Source: Pomphorhynchus laevis (taxonomy: Eukaryota > Acanthocephala > Palaeacanthocephala > Echinorhynchida > Pomphorhynchidae). From it: DNA of 64,000 bases. The notes below the pieces were generated by a model, which made no database searches, was not told where the DNA came from, and saw nothing but the letters and a program-made list of their open reading frames with translations. Shown one piece after another: positions 10,480-21,610 of this stretch. The position numbers and the translations under genes were made by a program. Within the stretch, counting starts at the first letter, position 1. Each line of letters opens with the position of its first letter. The DNA is taken from positions 124,001 to 188,000 of the forward strand of contig WNNJ02001820.1 in the NCBI GenBank assembly GCA_012934845.2, read 5' to 3'.

Positions 10480-11487
10480 TATCGTGAAAATAATTAATCT
10501 GGAGAGTAATTGTAGAAAACGCTGAGTTAAAGAAGCCGTTGCTATCAATTACTTCATCCATCAATAAATATTAAACGAATTTAAAATTTGTACATTGCAA
10601 TTTTTAATTCTTCTTGTATATTCAGATAAAATGTTCCTGGTGATGACAGATTTGTTCTATCAAAATATTGAATGGATTTAATTTAAATTAAATAGTTAAT
10701 TAATAGTTAATTAATTCCATTAATTAACATAAATTAATGGAATTAATTTATGGGTTAAATAAAGGCCAATGAAATACAAATAGCCAATGAAAGCGGATTT
10801 ATTCTTATAAAACTTAGTTTAATCTTTTACAAAACACAATTTCAATATCAAAATAAAATATTTACGAACATAAATAAAATAACTTACATCCAAAGCATGA
10901 AAGTAGTAAAGATTTTACAAAAACTTGGTTCATCTGCAAACAAACATTAATAGAAGTGAGTAAATTGAGTGAATATAATAAATAGAGCATAGACCATTAA
11001 AATATAAGAACAACGTGTGTGGCCGTTTGCAACGTTTTGTTATAAAGCATTGCAAAGATAGCGCTTTATTATATTTCCAAAATGACCTTTTTATAATTCA
11101 TCTCGTGGCAAATATATTAATTTGTTTCTTAAGCAGCATAATTAGTATTATACGGATGTTGTTAATGAGTATGAAATAACGAAAGCTGGAAGGATTGTGG
11201 TACCTCTCTAATAAACATTTAGAAATATAGTTTCCTAAAAAGGTTGTCTCTTTTCTCACATTTGACAAAATTTTTTCCTAGTGGTACTTGCCGGTAAGAT
11301 CCTCAGAGTGCTGTGATCAAGTATATTTCAAAACAAGCAAGTTTCAATTAAAACTTTATGAATGTGAACTATACGTAGTCACAACACCATGACGATTATA
11401 CTGGTGGGTATCAATAGTTAAGTTCCAGAAATTTCTTTCCGTCTATTGTAAGTGCGATAGCCAAAGTTATAACAATCATTTTTATTT
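10480..11487. repeat. AT-rich stretch with a perfect 17-bp hairpin (10,709-10,748)
   Basis: Arms 10,709-10,725 (AATTAATTCCATTAATT) and 10,732-10,748 are exact reverse complements with a 6-nt loop. Because the arms consist only of AATT words and one CC/GG, chance plus AT bias may contribute. The rest of the stretch holds no recognisable gene. Confidence 0.45.
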
Positions 11488-11615
11488 AGTAAGGTATATA
11501 TTTATATATACCTTACTAAATATGTTATATACATATTTAGTAAATATGTATATAACCACATATGTTATATACCTTACTTTATATGTTAGGTTTACTTACA
11601 GTAAACCTAACATAT
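11488..11615. repeat. Cluster of three hairpins
   Basis: Three inverted repeats are packed together. Arms 11,488-11,500/11,505-11,517 carry AGTAAGGTATATA. Arms 11,514-11,525/11,531-11,542 carry TACTAAATATGT. Arms 11,581-11,595/11,601-11,615 carry ATATGTTAGGTTTAC, a perfect 15-bp stem with a 5-nt loop. Between them TATGTTATATACCTTACTT repeats parts of the first stem. Confidence 0.7.
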
Positions 11616-12597
11616 CTTTTATATATAAAAAAATAAATATTTGCCATAAGTATAAAATAAACAATTATTAAATTTGTCATTTATACTAATGCATATTAGA
11701 AAGAATTGATATAATAATCAACAATATTCTAATTGGCCTCGATGCTGTCTGATTTACTACTTGAGGTTGATCGTATGCAAAGATACCGGCTTCAGTACGC
11801 TCTCTAAGATATCATTTGTTGATGATCGTTCCGTCATCAACATCTTTCGAAGGTTGGAAGTTTTGTTGCAAATCTGCTCAAGCAAATCGTCTTTAAATTT
11901 CTTGTTTCTAGACGGCAATTGGTCCTTATCCTCTTGCTTGCTAGTAGTTACATTTCAACTATCGAAATTGATCATACAATTGGTATGCAGATGAAGATCG
12001 TCGATATGTACATAGTCATGCATATTTAATGATTGTTTGACTAATCAGTGTTATTTAAACTGTTCTGGGTTGATACTATTAAATTTAATAAATAAGTGTT
12101 TTTAATATTTACTATATTTTCAGATAACAAACTATTTATTATATACAGTAAACGTACGGAAATATGATGGATCCTATGGTTGAATTATCAACATCATTAT
12201 GGAATATTATTACAGGTCATGGCTATATGGCTGTTATAACCACCCACAAAAATTAATACAAAAAAATCATTCATTATAGATATATCAGGACCATGGGAAC
12301 TGCAGCAACCACCACTCGTTCTCATTGCGAATTCAGCTCTTTATATCAACGACATCAACTGGAAGACGATTCCAAACATTCATCTTATGATTGGATAATA
12401 GGAAATGGACAAGGTATTTTTCGTGTTCATGTACTATCAATACTTTTGAGTACCCTCTACGTCCCTTCCTTTAATTGAGTTCAATTCTATTTGCTGGGAA
12501 ATTTTCATCTTCATTAATTAATCGATTCTTAGCTAGAAGGTCGAAAAGAAGGAACCTTTCACGCATTGCCAGCGTATTCAAACTTTTTAATCGTGTA
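11616..12597. other. Intergenic stretch, no gene supported
   Basis: Frames of 77 codons (11,761-11,994, plus) and 61 codons (12,293-12,478, plus) exist, but neither has a recognisable domain or composition that sets it apart from chance. Confidence 0.35.
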
Positions 12598-13230
12598 TCA
12601 TAGGGAAGATATCGTACCTGCGGACATAATTTCGTAAAGCGTCAAAGTATTATTATTTATTACAAGTCCCGTTTTATGATTGTAAATCAGATTATCAATA
12701 TACAAGTACGGCGTTATTGTTCGTCTGTATTTGATGCTCTTTAGAATATTGTATGCACGCAGATCGTAACCGATTTTATCCAACAACTGTCAATCGTAAC
12801 CGATTGACAGTTGTTGAATAAAGCTTCTTCGTGTTTTCTGTTTTGATGTGCGCAACATGTGTTAGTATTTTTAGTGCAACACTGCCAATACGGCATTATT
12901 GTTCGTCTGCATTTGATGGTCTTTAGAATATTGTATGCACGTAGAATTAGCCTTTACTATTACACAGCCTAAAATGCATCGTAACCGATTGATAGTTGTT
13001 GGATAAAGCTTCTTCGTGTTTTCTGTTTTGATGTGCGCAACATGTGTTAGTATTTTTAGTGCAACACTGTCAATACCTCCAGAGGTTGACATTACAATAG
13101 GTAAGAAGTTTCCGTTTTCTGATTTACAATAATAAAACGGGACCCTTTGAAGGGTAACCTTCAAATGTACTTTTGGTAAATAAATGATTTCCTTAAAAAA
13201 ATTATTTATTTGACACAAAAGAGTCATTTC
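12598..13230 (-). pseudogene. Decayed coding DNA of unknown mobile-element type, with internal duplication
   Basis: Minus-strand frames 12,871-13,227 and 12,598-12,786 look like real coding remains. The first reads VPFYYCKSENGNFLPIVMST, then SGGID, then LRCILG. A 'lP.v.St.GG' block followed by a Leu/Arg helix resembles the C-terminal tail of some metazoan transposon-encoded polymerases, but I cannot name the family from memory with confidence. A tandem duplication of about 183 bp (12,707-13,076) has scrambled it. Confidence 0.3.
12707..13076. repeat. Tandem duplication, unit about 183 bp
   Basis: Unit 1 begins TACGGCGTTATTGTTCGTCT at 12,707 and unit 2 begins TACGGCATTATTGTTCGTCT at 12,889. 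Both end in GCAACACTG[CT]CAATAC (12,891 and 13,076). They are nearly identical over 100 bp containing AAAGCTTCTTCGTGTTTTC. A perfect 16-bp hairpin (CAACAACTGTCAATCG, 12,781-12,816, loop TAAC) sits inside unit 1; unit 2 has only one arm of it. Confidence 0.8.
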
Positions 13231-13350
13231 GTCTGATCACAATGTTAAGAAAAAAAGTAGTTCTGGATATTCTTTCATAACGTGATTATAAGAGGTTTCC
13301 CTATTTCCGATGGATAGCGTGACAGTATCATCAAAATGTTGTTCAACGGT

Positions 13351-13456
13351 TCGGAATTTTTTATTTTATTGTTCAAAGGATGGGATTTTATATTTTGTTG
13401 TTCAAAGGTTCGGGATTTTATATTTTGTTGTTCAAAGGTTCGGGATTTTATATTTC
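13351..13456 (+). repeat. 30-bp tandem repeat, about 3.5 units
   Basis: Exact 30-bp units at 13,381-13,410 and 13,411-13,440 (CGGGATTTTATATTTTGTTG then TTCAAAGGTT), a diverged unit before them and a partial one after. Because 30 is a multiple of three, the surrounding plus-strand frame (13,336-13,599) stays open through the repeat, giving a repeated FCCSKVRDFI peptide. Confidence 0.85.
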
Positions 13457-14515
13457 TTCTCGAGAGAATACTGAGTCCTAGTTCGATCCGTATTTACGAC
13501 GGAGTCAATTACTATCCTCTGACTGCTAGCTGTTGTGTACAGCAAGATGATCAACTCAGCCTTCTGTTGTATTTCTTCTTCTTGATAAACCTCCCATGAC
13601 ACGTTCGCTTCGCCGCAACTAATACAGTGTCAATTATTGTATGCTGAAGATCTCGCTTTGGTAACATTAGATAGGAACTCGGCTTAATCTGTCATTACAG
13701 CTCTCGTTAAGTTTTTTTTCAGGCAAATAAACTCGCAATCAACACATCCGAAACAAAGATTATAAAATTTCGCTGAGGTGGTCCTCGCTATCGTAATGAT
13801 GTGCTGTTTCTAAATGAAACGCCTCTAGAATTTGTTAATTCGTATCGATATCTAGGCTTTTTGCTCTATTCGCGGTGGTCTTTCAAAATCCACTTATTGA
13901 CCCAATAAGCAAAAGTGACAAGGTCATCTTATTCGGCATCGAAGCTTGGTCTTATGCCCTTCGACGACAAAATCAAGTACTTTGATGTTATGTTGCTACT
14001 TATTTTAAGTAACGGGCTTCGATGCTATTGTTCGGATTTGACCATAACAGATTATCAGACTATTGACAAGTGTTTTTGGCGCTACCTAAAAATGATAGTA
14101 GGAGTATATTCGAAGTGTTCATCTACAGTTGTTGCGTTGCTCAGTAGATCGATACCCTCTCGGTCAAGCTTCTCAATAGATTAAGCCTTGATGGAAATGC
14201 AGCATATTTTGTAAATCGACGTCTTTTCGATAGCAAGATACTTAGTCTGGATCATGATCTCTTCCTAACACATGCTTACACTCAGTCTGTTTGAAGAAAT
14301 CCAAAATATCAAAAGCGTTCTATGGTTTGGCGTTTATCTTTAGACGGCTACCGCCCTAAATTCTGTACGATTAGACTCCCTTACCACATTCGCTCGGATC
14401 ATTGTCACTGACAATTTTGCTCAAAAGTTGTCAGCTCTTTTGCATTATTTCGCCTGTCCTGTATTATCTTCGTAGTCATTGAAATAAGTCGACAAAAGTG
14501 GACCAGGGAGATCAC
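13457..14515 (+). mobile_element. LINE F relic, RT region
   Basis: After the tandem repeat the translation ILSPSSIRIYDG aligns with ILSPNEIRISDG of the LINE F RT at 28 kb. Further downstream 13,915-14,184 aligns with its C-terminal region: ILSNGLRCYCSDLT against ILTYGIQAICLDLT, and WRYLK against WRYIK. Several frame changes separate the blocks, so this is a decayed 5'-truncated copy in the opposite orientation to the 27.3-31.3 kb copy. Confidence 0.65.
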
Positions 14516-14915
14516 ATGTAATTTTTAACATATTTGCATGCATGGCCCGATTTCATATTTCAAATACATCTGAAGCAAGTATATTCAAAAAATCAAAACG
14601 CCAGGATTTTGATATGAATTCTTTACGATTAATTTAATTTATTGTATTTTTTATTTTGTCCAGCCGAAAAGCGATATGGGAAATAAATCTCTGCATTATT
14701 AGTATAGGTATAAAACCTTTGTTTGATTTGATCTCTCTTTGATCACTCTTTGATCAGAGATCTCTCTCTTTGATCACTCTTTGATCTCTATTTGATCAAT
14801 CCATTCCTGTCACTCATGCCCCAACCTATTTTAATTATCCTTACTCTACCTCCCACGTAACACTTCCAAATAATTTACATCCTTCATTTAAAATCATATC
14901 CAGTCACATCTCTGA
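14516..14915. repeat. Short stretch with TTTGATC-rich simple repeat
   Basis: Between about 14,731 and 14,796 the word CTCTTTGATCACTCTTTGATC recurs several times. The rest probably belongs to the 5' part of the L2-like LINE that follows, but no open frame supports it. Confidence 0.5.
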
Positions 14916-15557
14916 TCAACCGATTCAACACCCCGCTCCTGTCATACTTGCTCCAATGCTCCAACCAATATTAATTCTTTATCAAGCACCCCTGTCATTT
15001 CCACTTCTATCTGCTCATCTACCTCGACTCCTACCGGCTCTGTCCGTCCACCACTTCCACGAAATCGTTTTCCTTCGCGCGATCGCTGTATAATCATATC
15101 AAACTTAAAGCTTTCCGAATCTGCTTCTCCACAATCTCGCCTCGATGATGATGTATCTGCTTTCAGGTCTATCCTAGCAACCATTCTTCCTGATGATAAC
15201 CCATCACTCTTCAATAATATCGCTCCTGTATCCTTTATTCGTTTAAACAAATCCACTAAATCCAATCATCTCAGTCCTCCACTCTTAAAAATCGTTTTCC
15301 GACATAGTTCACATGCCTCTTCGGTACTCTCCCAACGTTTTAAACTTCTTACCACTTCATCTACTTGCCGTATCTTTCCTGACCGCTCCCCTTCTGATAT
15401 TGCCCAGCTCAATTTAGCTCGCATTGAAAAACATCGACGTGAAACAAACGGCGAGTCATCCTTATCTATACGTAAAATCAACGGAAATTTTCACGTTCTT
15501 CACACAAGGCCAAAAATTCGATGGCGTCCCATCTCTCCCCCTTGTCTTCTTCGCTAG
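14916..15557 (+). pseudogene. L2L ORF1 C-terminal part
   Basis: Open for 213 codons with no N-terminal ATG, so it is 5'-truncated. The C-terminal part reads PPLLKIVFRHSSHASSVLSQ, then RIFPDRSPSDIAQLNLARIE, then SLSIRKINGNFHVL. The 'DRTP..' block with following charged helix and final short beta hairpin is typical of ORF1 proteins of L2/CR1-like and related LINEs. It ends at 15,557, overlapping the ORF2 ATG (15,521) by 37 nt. Confidence 0.6.
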
Positions 15558-17095
15558 TCGATCTCGCTCCTAAGCATACTTTTCGTCTTAGTCTATTCAA
15601 TACTCGCTTCATTCTTCATAAAGCTGATATGCTTCTCGATATCTTCGATCAATTATCTATCGATATTCTCTGCATTACCGAATCCTGGCACTCTGACTCC
15701 GACGATCTTGCTATTCGTCGTCTATGTCGCTTTGGTTGTTCTCTAGTTGAATCAGCTCGTCAAATTACATCTCATACATCTACTGCGTCTAACCATGGCG
15801 GTATTGTTGCCATTGCTCGTCACCCAATGTCTTTACGTAAAATCAACGTTAACATCCGTTACACTTCGTTCGAATTACTCATATGCAGATTATCAACGCA
15901 TTTCCCTCTGGAACTTGTGATTGTATACCGTCCAGGTTCAGTTGCCCCATCACGTATCTTCTTTAACGACCTTGCAGATCTTATGTCTCACTGTTCATTG
16001 TCTTATACTCCTTCTTTTGTTCTCGGTGACTTTAACATTCGTCTTGATCGCCCGTCTGACTCTGACTCTATCACTTTAACTAATCTTTTTTCTGATTTTA
16101 ACTATAAATTACTTTCAACAAGCCCAACTCATATTCTCGGCGGTGCTCTCGACATCATTGCTGTTCCTAACTGCTTCAATGACTATACCTCCTTGTCAAT
16201 TACTGATCCTGGTTTGTCCGATCATTTCCTTGTCACTCTTACTCTTACTCGTCCCCATCCTCCTTCTCCGCCTTTACCATTATCTACACCAAGTCGACCC
16301 TGGAAGCTTCTCGATATCCCTATTCTCTGCACATCCTTACTCAATTCTTCACTCTTTTCACTTCCTCTTAACTATCTCTCTCCCGATGATCTCTGCATTC
16401 TGTTTGATTCTGAACTTACGTCGATCCTCAATAACCTTCTACCTAGTCGACTTCGACGTTCCCAGCGCTTGCGCCATGCTCCCTGGTTCGATTCTGACTG
16501 TAGTCTTTCTAAGCGTCGACTCCGTCACTCTTTTCGTATGTATAAACGCTTTCTTAAACGTTCACCCAACTCACTCCCTCCAAATCTTCATGATTCCTAC
16601 TTTTCTCAACACCGTTCACATCTCATTGTTATACGTACTAAACGTACTCTCTTTTGGCGAAATCAACTCGAGTCATCTTCCAACTCTAAATCTCATTGGA
16701 AAATCTTAAACTCAATTCTTTCACGATCATCTACCCCTTGTAATATAAATCCTGATGAATTTTCTTATTATCTACAAACTAAGCTATCTAATTTACTTTT
16801 CCTACTACCCATAGCCCCCTTGTACCCACTCTTATCTTTAAATACTTCCCTCCCAGAACTATTCCACCTTCTTCCCGTTTCGTCTGATGAAGTTTCTTCG
16901 GTTCTGCTGTCATTACCTAATAAAACCTCTCCTTCTGACCCAATTCCCACTCACTTGCTTAAAAATATCTGCTCCTTTATCTTACCCTTCCTAACCACAT
17001 TGTTCAACTCGTCCATCCGTAGCCGTACATTTCCTTCCATCTGGAAATGCGCCACTGTTCGTCCTCTCATCAAAAAACAATCTCTCGACTCCTAA
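15521..17095 (+). pseudogene. L2L ORF2, APE endonuclease and N-terminal RT part
   Basis: 524 codons from an ATG. Endonuclease landmarks: SIDILCITESWH (catalytic Glu), LVIVYRPG, FVLGDFNIRL and the DPGLSDHFLVTL block with the catalytic SDH, typical of the CR1/L2 group. A linker rich in R/H (LRRSQRLRHAPWFD) follows, then the start of RT (LPNKTSPSDPIPTHLLKNI). The frame ends early at CATVRPLIKKQSLDS; RT homology continues after 17,100 in another frame, so the gene is frameshifted. Confidence 0.85.
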
Positions 17096-17099
17096 CTAT

Positions 17100-18422
17100 C
17101 ATATTCGTACCGTCCTATTTCACTTCTCCCAACCCTCTCTAAACTCCTTGAGCGTCTCGTTCTTAAGCAAGTTAATACATATCTCTTTTTTTCTAACTTA
17201 TTTCCTCTCTCCCAAGTCGCTTTTTGCTCTAATTACTCTACCGAAATTGCATGTCTTAAAGTTTATAACGACTTACTCATATCGCGCGATCATAAATTAT
17301 GTAGTGTCATAGTTTCTCTTGATCTATCGTTTGCTTTTGACATCGTCGATCACTCGATTCTTCTCAATCGCCTTCGTCATGATTATGGCTTCTCTTTACC
17401 CACTGTATCATGGTTTTCTTCATATCTATCAAACCGTACATTTCGCGTATATTCTAACTCTTCTCTCTCCCATCCTTCGTCCATTCCGTTCGGTGTTCCA
17501 CAAGGCTCCGTATTAGGCCCTATACTTTTCTATCTTCTTCTTGGTGATTTGTCTTCGATTTCTCATAAATTTAACTTCCATGTTATGCAATATGCTGATG
17601 ACATTATCATCTATGATCATGCACCTGTTTATCGTATTCACGATCTTAGTGTTTCCGCTTCGGACTGTCTTGTCTCAATTTCCAATCATCTTTCTTCCCT
17701 TCGCCTTTCTCTGAATCCTGATAAATCCAAAATTATGTGGATCCTACCTCGACGCCTCGGCTTCGAACCTCCCTCCGTATCATTAAATTCTACAATTCTT
17801 CCTATCGTTGATAATCTCGTTTTCCTAGGCTTCCATTTTGACAACCGCCTTTCACTTAAACCTTTCGTTAGAAATAAAGTACGCTCATCTACCTTGACAC
17901 TCCGCAACCTCCGTCAAGTTCGTAGATTGATCGATTTCCCTTCTTGTATGACTCTCATATCTTTTTTCTAGACTCGATTATTGTCTTAGTCTATTTTCCA
18001 ACTCACCTAAATCCACTCTTCTTCCCCTACAACGCATCGTCAACGCAGCTGTCCGAATTCTCCTCCGTCTTCGTCGTTTTGATCATACATCCTACCATCT
18101 TGCTTCTCTCGATTTGCCTACAATTTATTGTCGTGTTCAAATTCGTCTTCTTATCGTTGCTTTCCGCCTTGTAACTTTTCATACCCCTTCATTTCTCAAC
18201 CTTCCTTTTCTTGATAATTCTCGTCCTGTTTACTGTTCCTTGCGTTCCTGTAATTCCCTTCTTTTACATGTCCCAAACTACTCTACCTCCTTTGGACTCC
18301 GCTCCTTCCTGGTGGCTGCTCCTCTATCGTGGAATCATCTGCCCATTCATATACGCCAATCAACTTCCCTGCTGTGCTTCAAACGACAAATCCGATCCCA
18401 TTTTAACAATTTATCTGCTTGA
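17100..18422 (+). pseudogene. L2L ORF2, RT and C-terminal part
   Basis: Broken over several frames. Visible blocks are the SLDLSFAFDIVDHSILL region, FGVPQGSVLGPILFYLLLGD, MQYADDIIIYDHAP (the YADD active site), and a C-terminal domain with LDNSRPVYCSLRSCNSLLLH and PLSWNHLPIHIRQS, the usual 'W..LP..IR' ending. The L2-like copy at 52.1-53.3 kb is homologous and longer in the last third. Confidence 0.75.
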
Positions 18423-18724
18423 CTTTTTCATTTTTGTTTGTGGACTTGTAAGCGTACAGCTTGTACGCATTTGCCACATTAAATAAATTTGTATTATTAT
18501 TACTCTGCGTCGATTAAATAAACTTCACCCTTTAGAATTAATTGCCTTCACGTTATCATCATGACTTTTACTGAAGACAGAGAATTTTACACAGGCATGA
18601 CGAATAGCGTCCATGAGGTGTTTTCTATCAAATTCTCAATGTCCCATACTAAAATTAAATTCCAAAGCCAATGCCATTTTCTGATCGTCGGTCAACTGAC
18701 GATCACACATTCATTATAAACTGA

Positions 18725-19345
18725 TCAGGCTTTTTTTATCTTAATATCTTTATATTGTTCTTTATTATATAAATCTTCCATTTGATGATGTTTAATAATA
18801 TCAAGTTTATTCATATTGACGTATCGGTTTGTCAACGTTTTCAACTTTCTATATTTTTGATGTGAATTGCGGTGATATACGCGCATGTTCGGTTCGACTA
18901 TAGTAGAATTATATATTATGTCATAGTAGTCTCCAAGAGCCTTAGTTAACATAATACTTGAATTGTTTAGAATTTTACACGATCCACATTTCAACTGGTT
19001 TGTTATCTTAGGATCAACACCTTTTGTTAATGTAAGCACATATTTCTTAACACATAATCCTTTAGGAATAACCTTATTGTTTATGCAGGCAGATAGAAAT
19101 TGAAAATGAGATAATGTTTGAGCTTTTATGTCTGGTCTAAACATCAGGGTCACTCTGCAGACACTTTGACATAATGAAGCTGAATTCAATAGCTGCGGGC
19201 TGGGATCCATATAGGACACTTTCAAATACTAAATTATTGTAACAGTAAGCAACCAAAGACCAGAGACAAATTGTTTATTTCGAAAGCATTTTAATCCTCA
19301 CTAGGATCTTTATCAAGTCAGAAAGATCCTCAGTAGGATCTTTTC
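18725..19345 (-). mobile_element. Penelope-like element, 5' end and ORF N-terminal fragment
   Basis: The 166-codon minus-strand frame 18,725-19,225 contains HFQFLSACINNKVIPKGL, a pattern like the N-terminal part of PLE polyproteins, followed by a Lys/Asn-rich segment; no RT core is present. Directly upstream, on the same strand, 19,286-19,345 reads CTTGATAAAGATCC, TAGT, GAGGATTAAAATGC. This hairpin is of the kind found in PLE terminal repeats and may derive from a hammerhead ribozyme. The two together suggest a pLTR followed by the start of a PLE ORF. Confidence 0.5.
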
Positions 19346-19844
19346 AAGCTACAAAAGTGAAATTACAGAGCTGGAATATAGAATAAACAACAGTTTGCAA
19401 CTGCAAATATTTACCCGTCTGCATTAAGCGCTGGAGAACCAAGCGCGTTGTGCTACAAAGATACACACCAGTTGGCTACAGGATAGTACTATGTAGCACT
19501 ACGATGCACTGCTGCTATGCATTACTATCAATAAATTTCCTCAAATGGAAATACTATTGTTCGTGGAATCATTTGATATCAGGGCGTCAGCACCACGAAA
19601 TAAATTCAACAGTGAAATTGTCGCAAATGACAAAGTCACCGTTTCGAGCTAGTTGGCTCACATCAGTAGCTTGTACTCCCCACAACTGGATTGAAGTTGG
19701 GAGAAAAGCTATACGGTGATTTGAAACAACAAAGGCTCCTTGTTCCCTTGCAAAGACTGGGGTTTGCAACTGCAAATATTTACCCGTCTGCATGATGACA
19801 GACGGGTAATCATGCATTATGCATGATGACAGAGATTGCACGGC
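19346..19844. repeat. 32-bp direct repeats flanking about 337 bp
   Basis: GTTTGCAACTGCAAATATTT plus ACCCGTCTGCAT occurs at 19,393-19,424 and identically at 19,762-19,793. The 337 bp between contain no recognisable domain. After the second copy CATGATGACAGACGGGTAATCATGC is a short scrambled echo of it. Either an insertion with a long target duplication or a recent tandem duplication. Confidence 0.7.
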
Positions 19845-20690
19845 GTATCATTATAATTTATCTAAAGTGGCAAATGCTTGCCAACTGCACGCTTACAAGT
19901 CCACTAACTAAAAAACATCAAAAGTCAGATAAATTTCTTAAATTGTTTAAATGTGATCGGATTTGGCGTTTGAAACACTTCATTGAGGTTGATTGACGTA
20001 TATAAATGGGCAGATGATTCCACGAGAGAGGAGCAGCTACAACGAAGGAGCGGAAACCAAAATAGGTCGAGTAGTTTGGGACATGTCAAAGAATGGAATT
20101 ACGGGAACGCAAGGAACAGTAAACATGGCCAGAATTCTCGAGAAAAGGAAGGTTGATAAATATAGAGGTAGTAAAAGTTACAAGGCGGAAAGCAATGAGA
20201 CGAAGACGAATTTGAACACGGCAATAAAAGATGGGCAAATCGAGAGAATCAAGATAGTAGGATGTATGATCAAAACGACGAAGGAAGTAAATTGGGTCGG
20301 CTGCATTGATGATGCTTTGTGTGGAAGAAGAGTGGATTTAGGTGAGCAGGAAAATAGACTAAGACAGTAATCAAGTCTTGAGCAAATGAGAGAAGATATG
20401 AGAGTCATACAAACAGGGAAATCGATCAATCTACGAATTTGACGGAGATTTTAGAGAATCAAGGTAGATGAGCGTATTTTATCTCTAACGAAAGGTTTAA
20501 GTGAAAGTCGGTTGTCGAAATGGAAGTATAGGAAAATGAGATTGTCAACGATAGTAAGACTTGTAGAATTTATTGAGGAGGACGAGCCGGTTCCCATTTC
20601 CAGTAGAAAGTAAATGTGCGGATACGAACAGACAAGTTTAACAATGTGGTTAGGAAGGGTGAGATATGTGATGAGAGATCAATATGTTCA
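19845..20690 (-). mobile_element. L2L LINE, 5'-truncated 3' fragment
   Basis: Minus-strand translation around 20,178-20,429 (LICSRLDYCLSLFSC and VFKFVFVSLLSAL) matches the equivalent out-of-frame region of the L2L copy at 17,944-18,174. The element ends near 19,845 with the shared tail (GTGGACTTGTAAGCGTGCAG ... CATTTGCCAC). It contains only the last part of ORF2, so it is a typical 5'-truncated LINE insertion. Confidence 0.75.
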
Positions 20691-20802
20691 ATAACAACTA
20701 ATTTTATATACTTATTGCTGGTGGTTATTGCAAATCATATATGTAATTAGTTCGAGATTGTAACTGACTCCGAGATCCACACATGAATGCTTCCATGCAA
20801 TT

Positions 20803-21017
20803 AAGTATTGAAAATAAAATCATATATATATCAAATTTTATTTAAATGCGCAAATTAGTTTTCGTCGTATCTGCCTTCCTCAGATAGTGATTATACAGAT
20901 TTTTTGGAACTGTAGCTAAGGTTTCAAAACCTGCGGAGCTTCAGTTCCGAAAATCTGTACAATCACTATCTGAATAAAATTTGATCTATATTTATTCCGG
21001 TTTTTATTTTCAATACT
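20803..21017. repeat. Large foldback with PLE-terminus-like motif
   Basis: Nested inverted segments: AGTATTGAAAATAAAA (20,803) pairs with the end at 21,017; TATATATCAAATTTTATT pairs with about 20,972-20,990; CAGATAGTGATTATACAGAT (20,881) pairs with the sequence ending at 20,972. One arm carries an extra roughly 40 nt; read on the minus strand it contains CTGAGGAAGGCAGATACGAC followed by GAAAAC, resembling a degenerate hammerhead-ribozyme core as found in PLE terminal repeats. Confidence 0.65.
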
Positions 21018-21610
21018 CATATATACTGATTTTCTTCCAAATAATTCATGTTTAGTGCATTGTCCAGCAATAGGTCATTCAACGCACATCTCTTCATTTA
21101 TTGCACGGATAGTTTAAAAATCAAAATTACAAGGGAACGCTATCGTATTTTGTTCCTGCACGCTCAGCTCACTTTAATGAATACTATTTTATACATACAT
21201 ATATATACCTATACAATATTAATATTTCTAGCCTATGTTATTTTATTAAAATATAACAATTTTAAATGTTTTATAAAATTATATCAAAATATTTCAATAC
21301 GTTGATAATAGAGTTTGCCATTATGATGCTGGCTTTGCATATAACCGTGAATAGTTATAAACGAGACTTATTACGATGACTACTTACATACGTATGCAAC
21401 ATAGTCAAGGCATGCAAACTAAAACAATTTAGAATGGCTTGCCTATGTTTAATAAACACAATAAGGCAGAAAGCGAGCAGGGAAAGTTCGAACTTTTAGA
21501 TCTTATTGGTAATTATAAAGAATCACATATATATTTATATAAAAAATCACATAAAGCTTTATATATAGAGAATAGATGACCAGACTATGAATGAGAAACT
21601 TTTATTATAT

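Larger units (their letters stand above)
14916..18495 (+). mobile_element. L2/CR1-like LINE (L2L), most complete copy
   Basis: Contains a 5'-incomplete ORF1 (14,916-15,557), overlapping ORF2 (from 15,521) with APE endonuclease and RT, and a 3' tail with GTGGACTTGTAAGCG...ACGCATTTGCCACATTAAATAAATT ending near 18,490, followed by an ATT-type simple repeat. The codons are C/T-rich, unlike the host-like genes. ORF2 is frameshifted near 17,095 and again in the distal third, so the copy is inactive. The tail is shared with fragments at 5.3, 19.8 and 53.4 kb. Confidence 0.85.

Noticed and set aside
15266-15481. Minus-strand frames opposite L2L ORF1 (14,942-15,265 and 15,266-15,481)
   Set aside because: They are antisense shadows; the plus strand carries recognisable ORF1 and endonuclease blocks.
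19993-20370. Plus-strand 125-codon frame
   Set aside because: Antisense to the minus-strand L2L 3' fragment, whose out-of-frame peptide matches the 18 kb copy.
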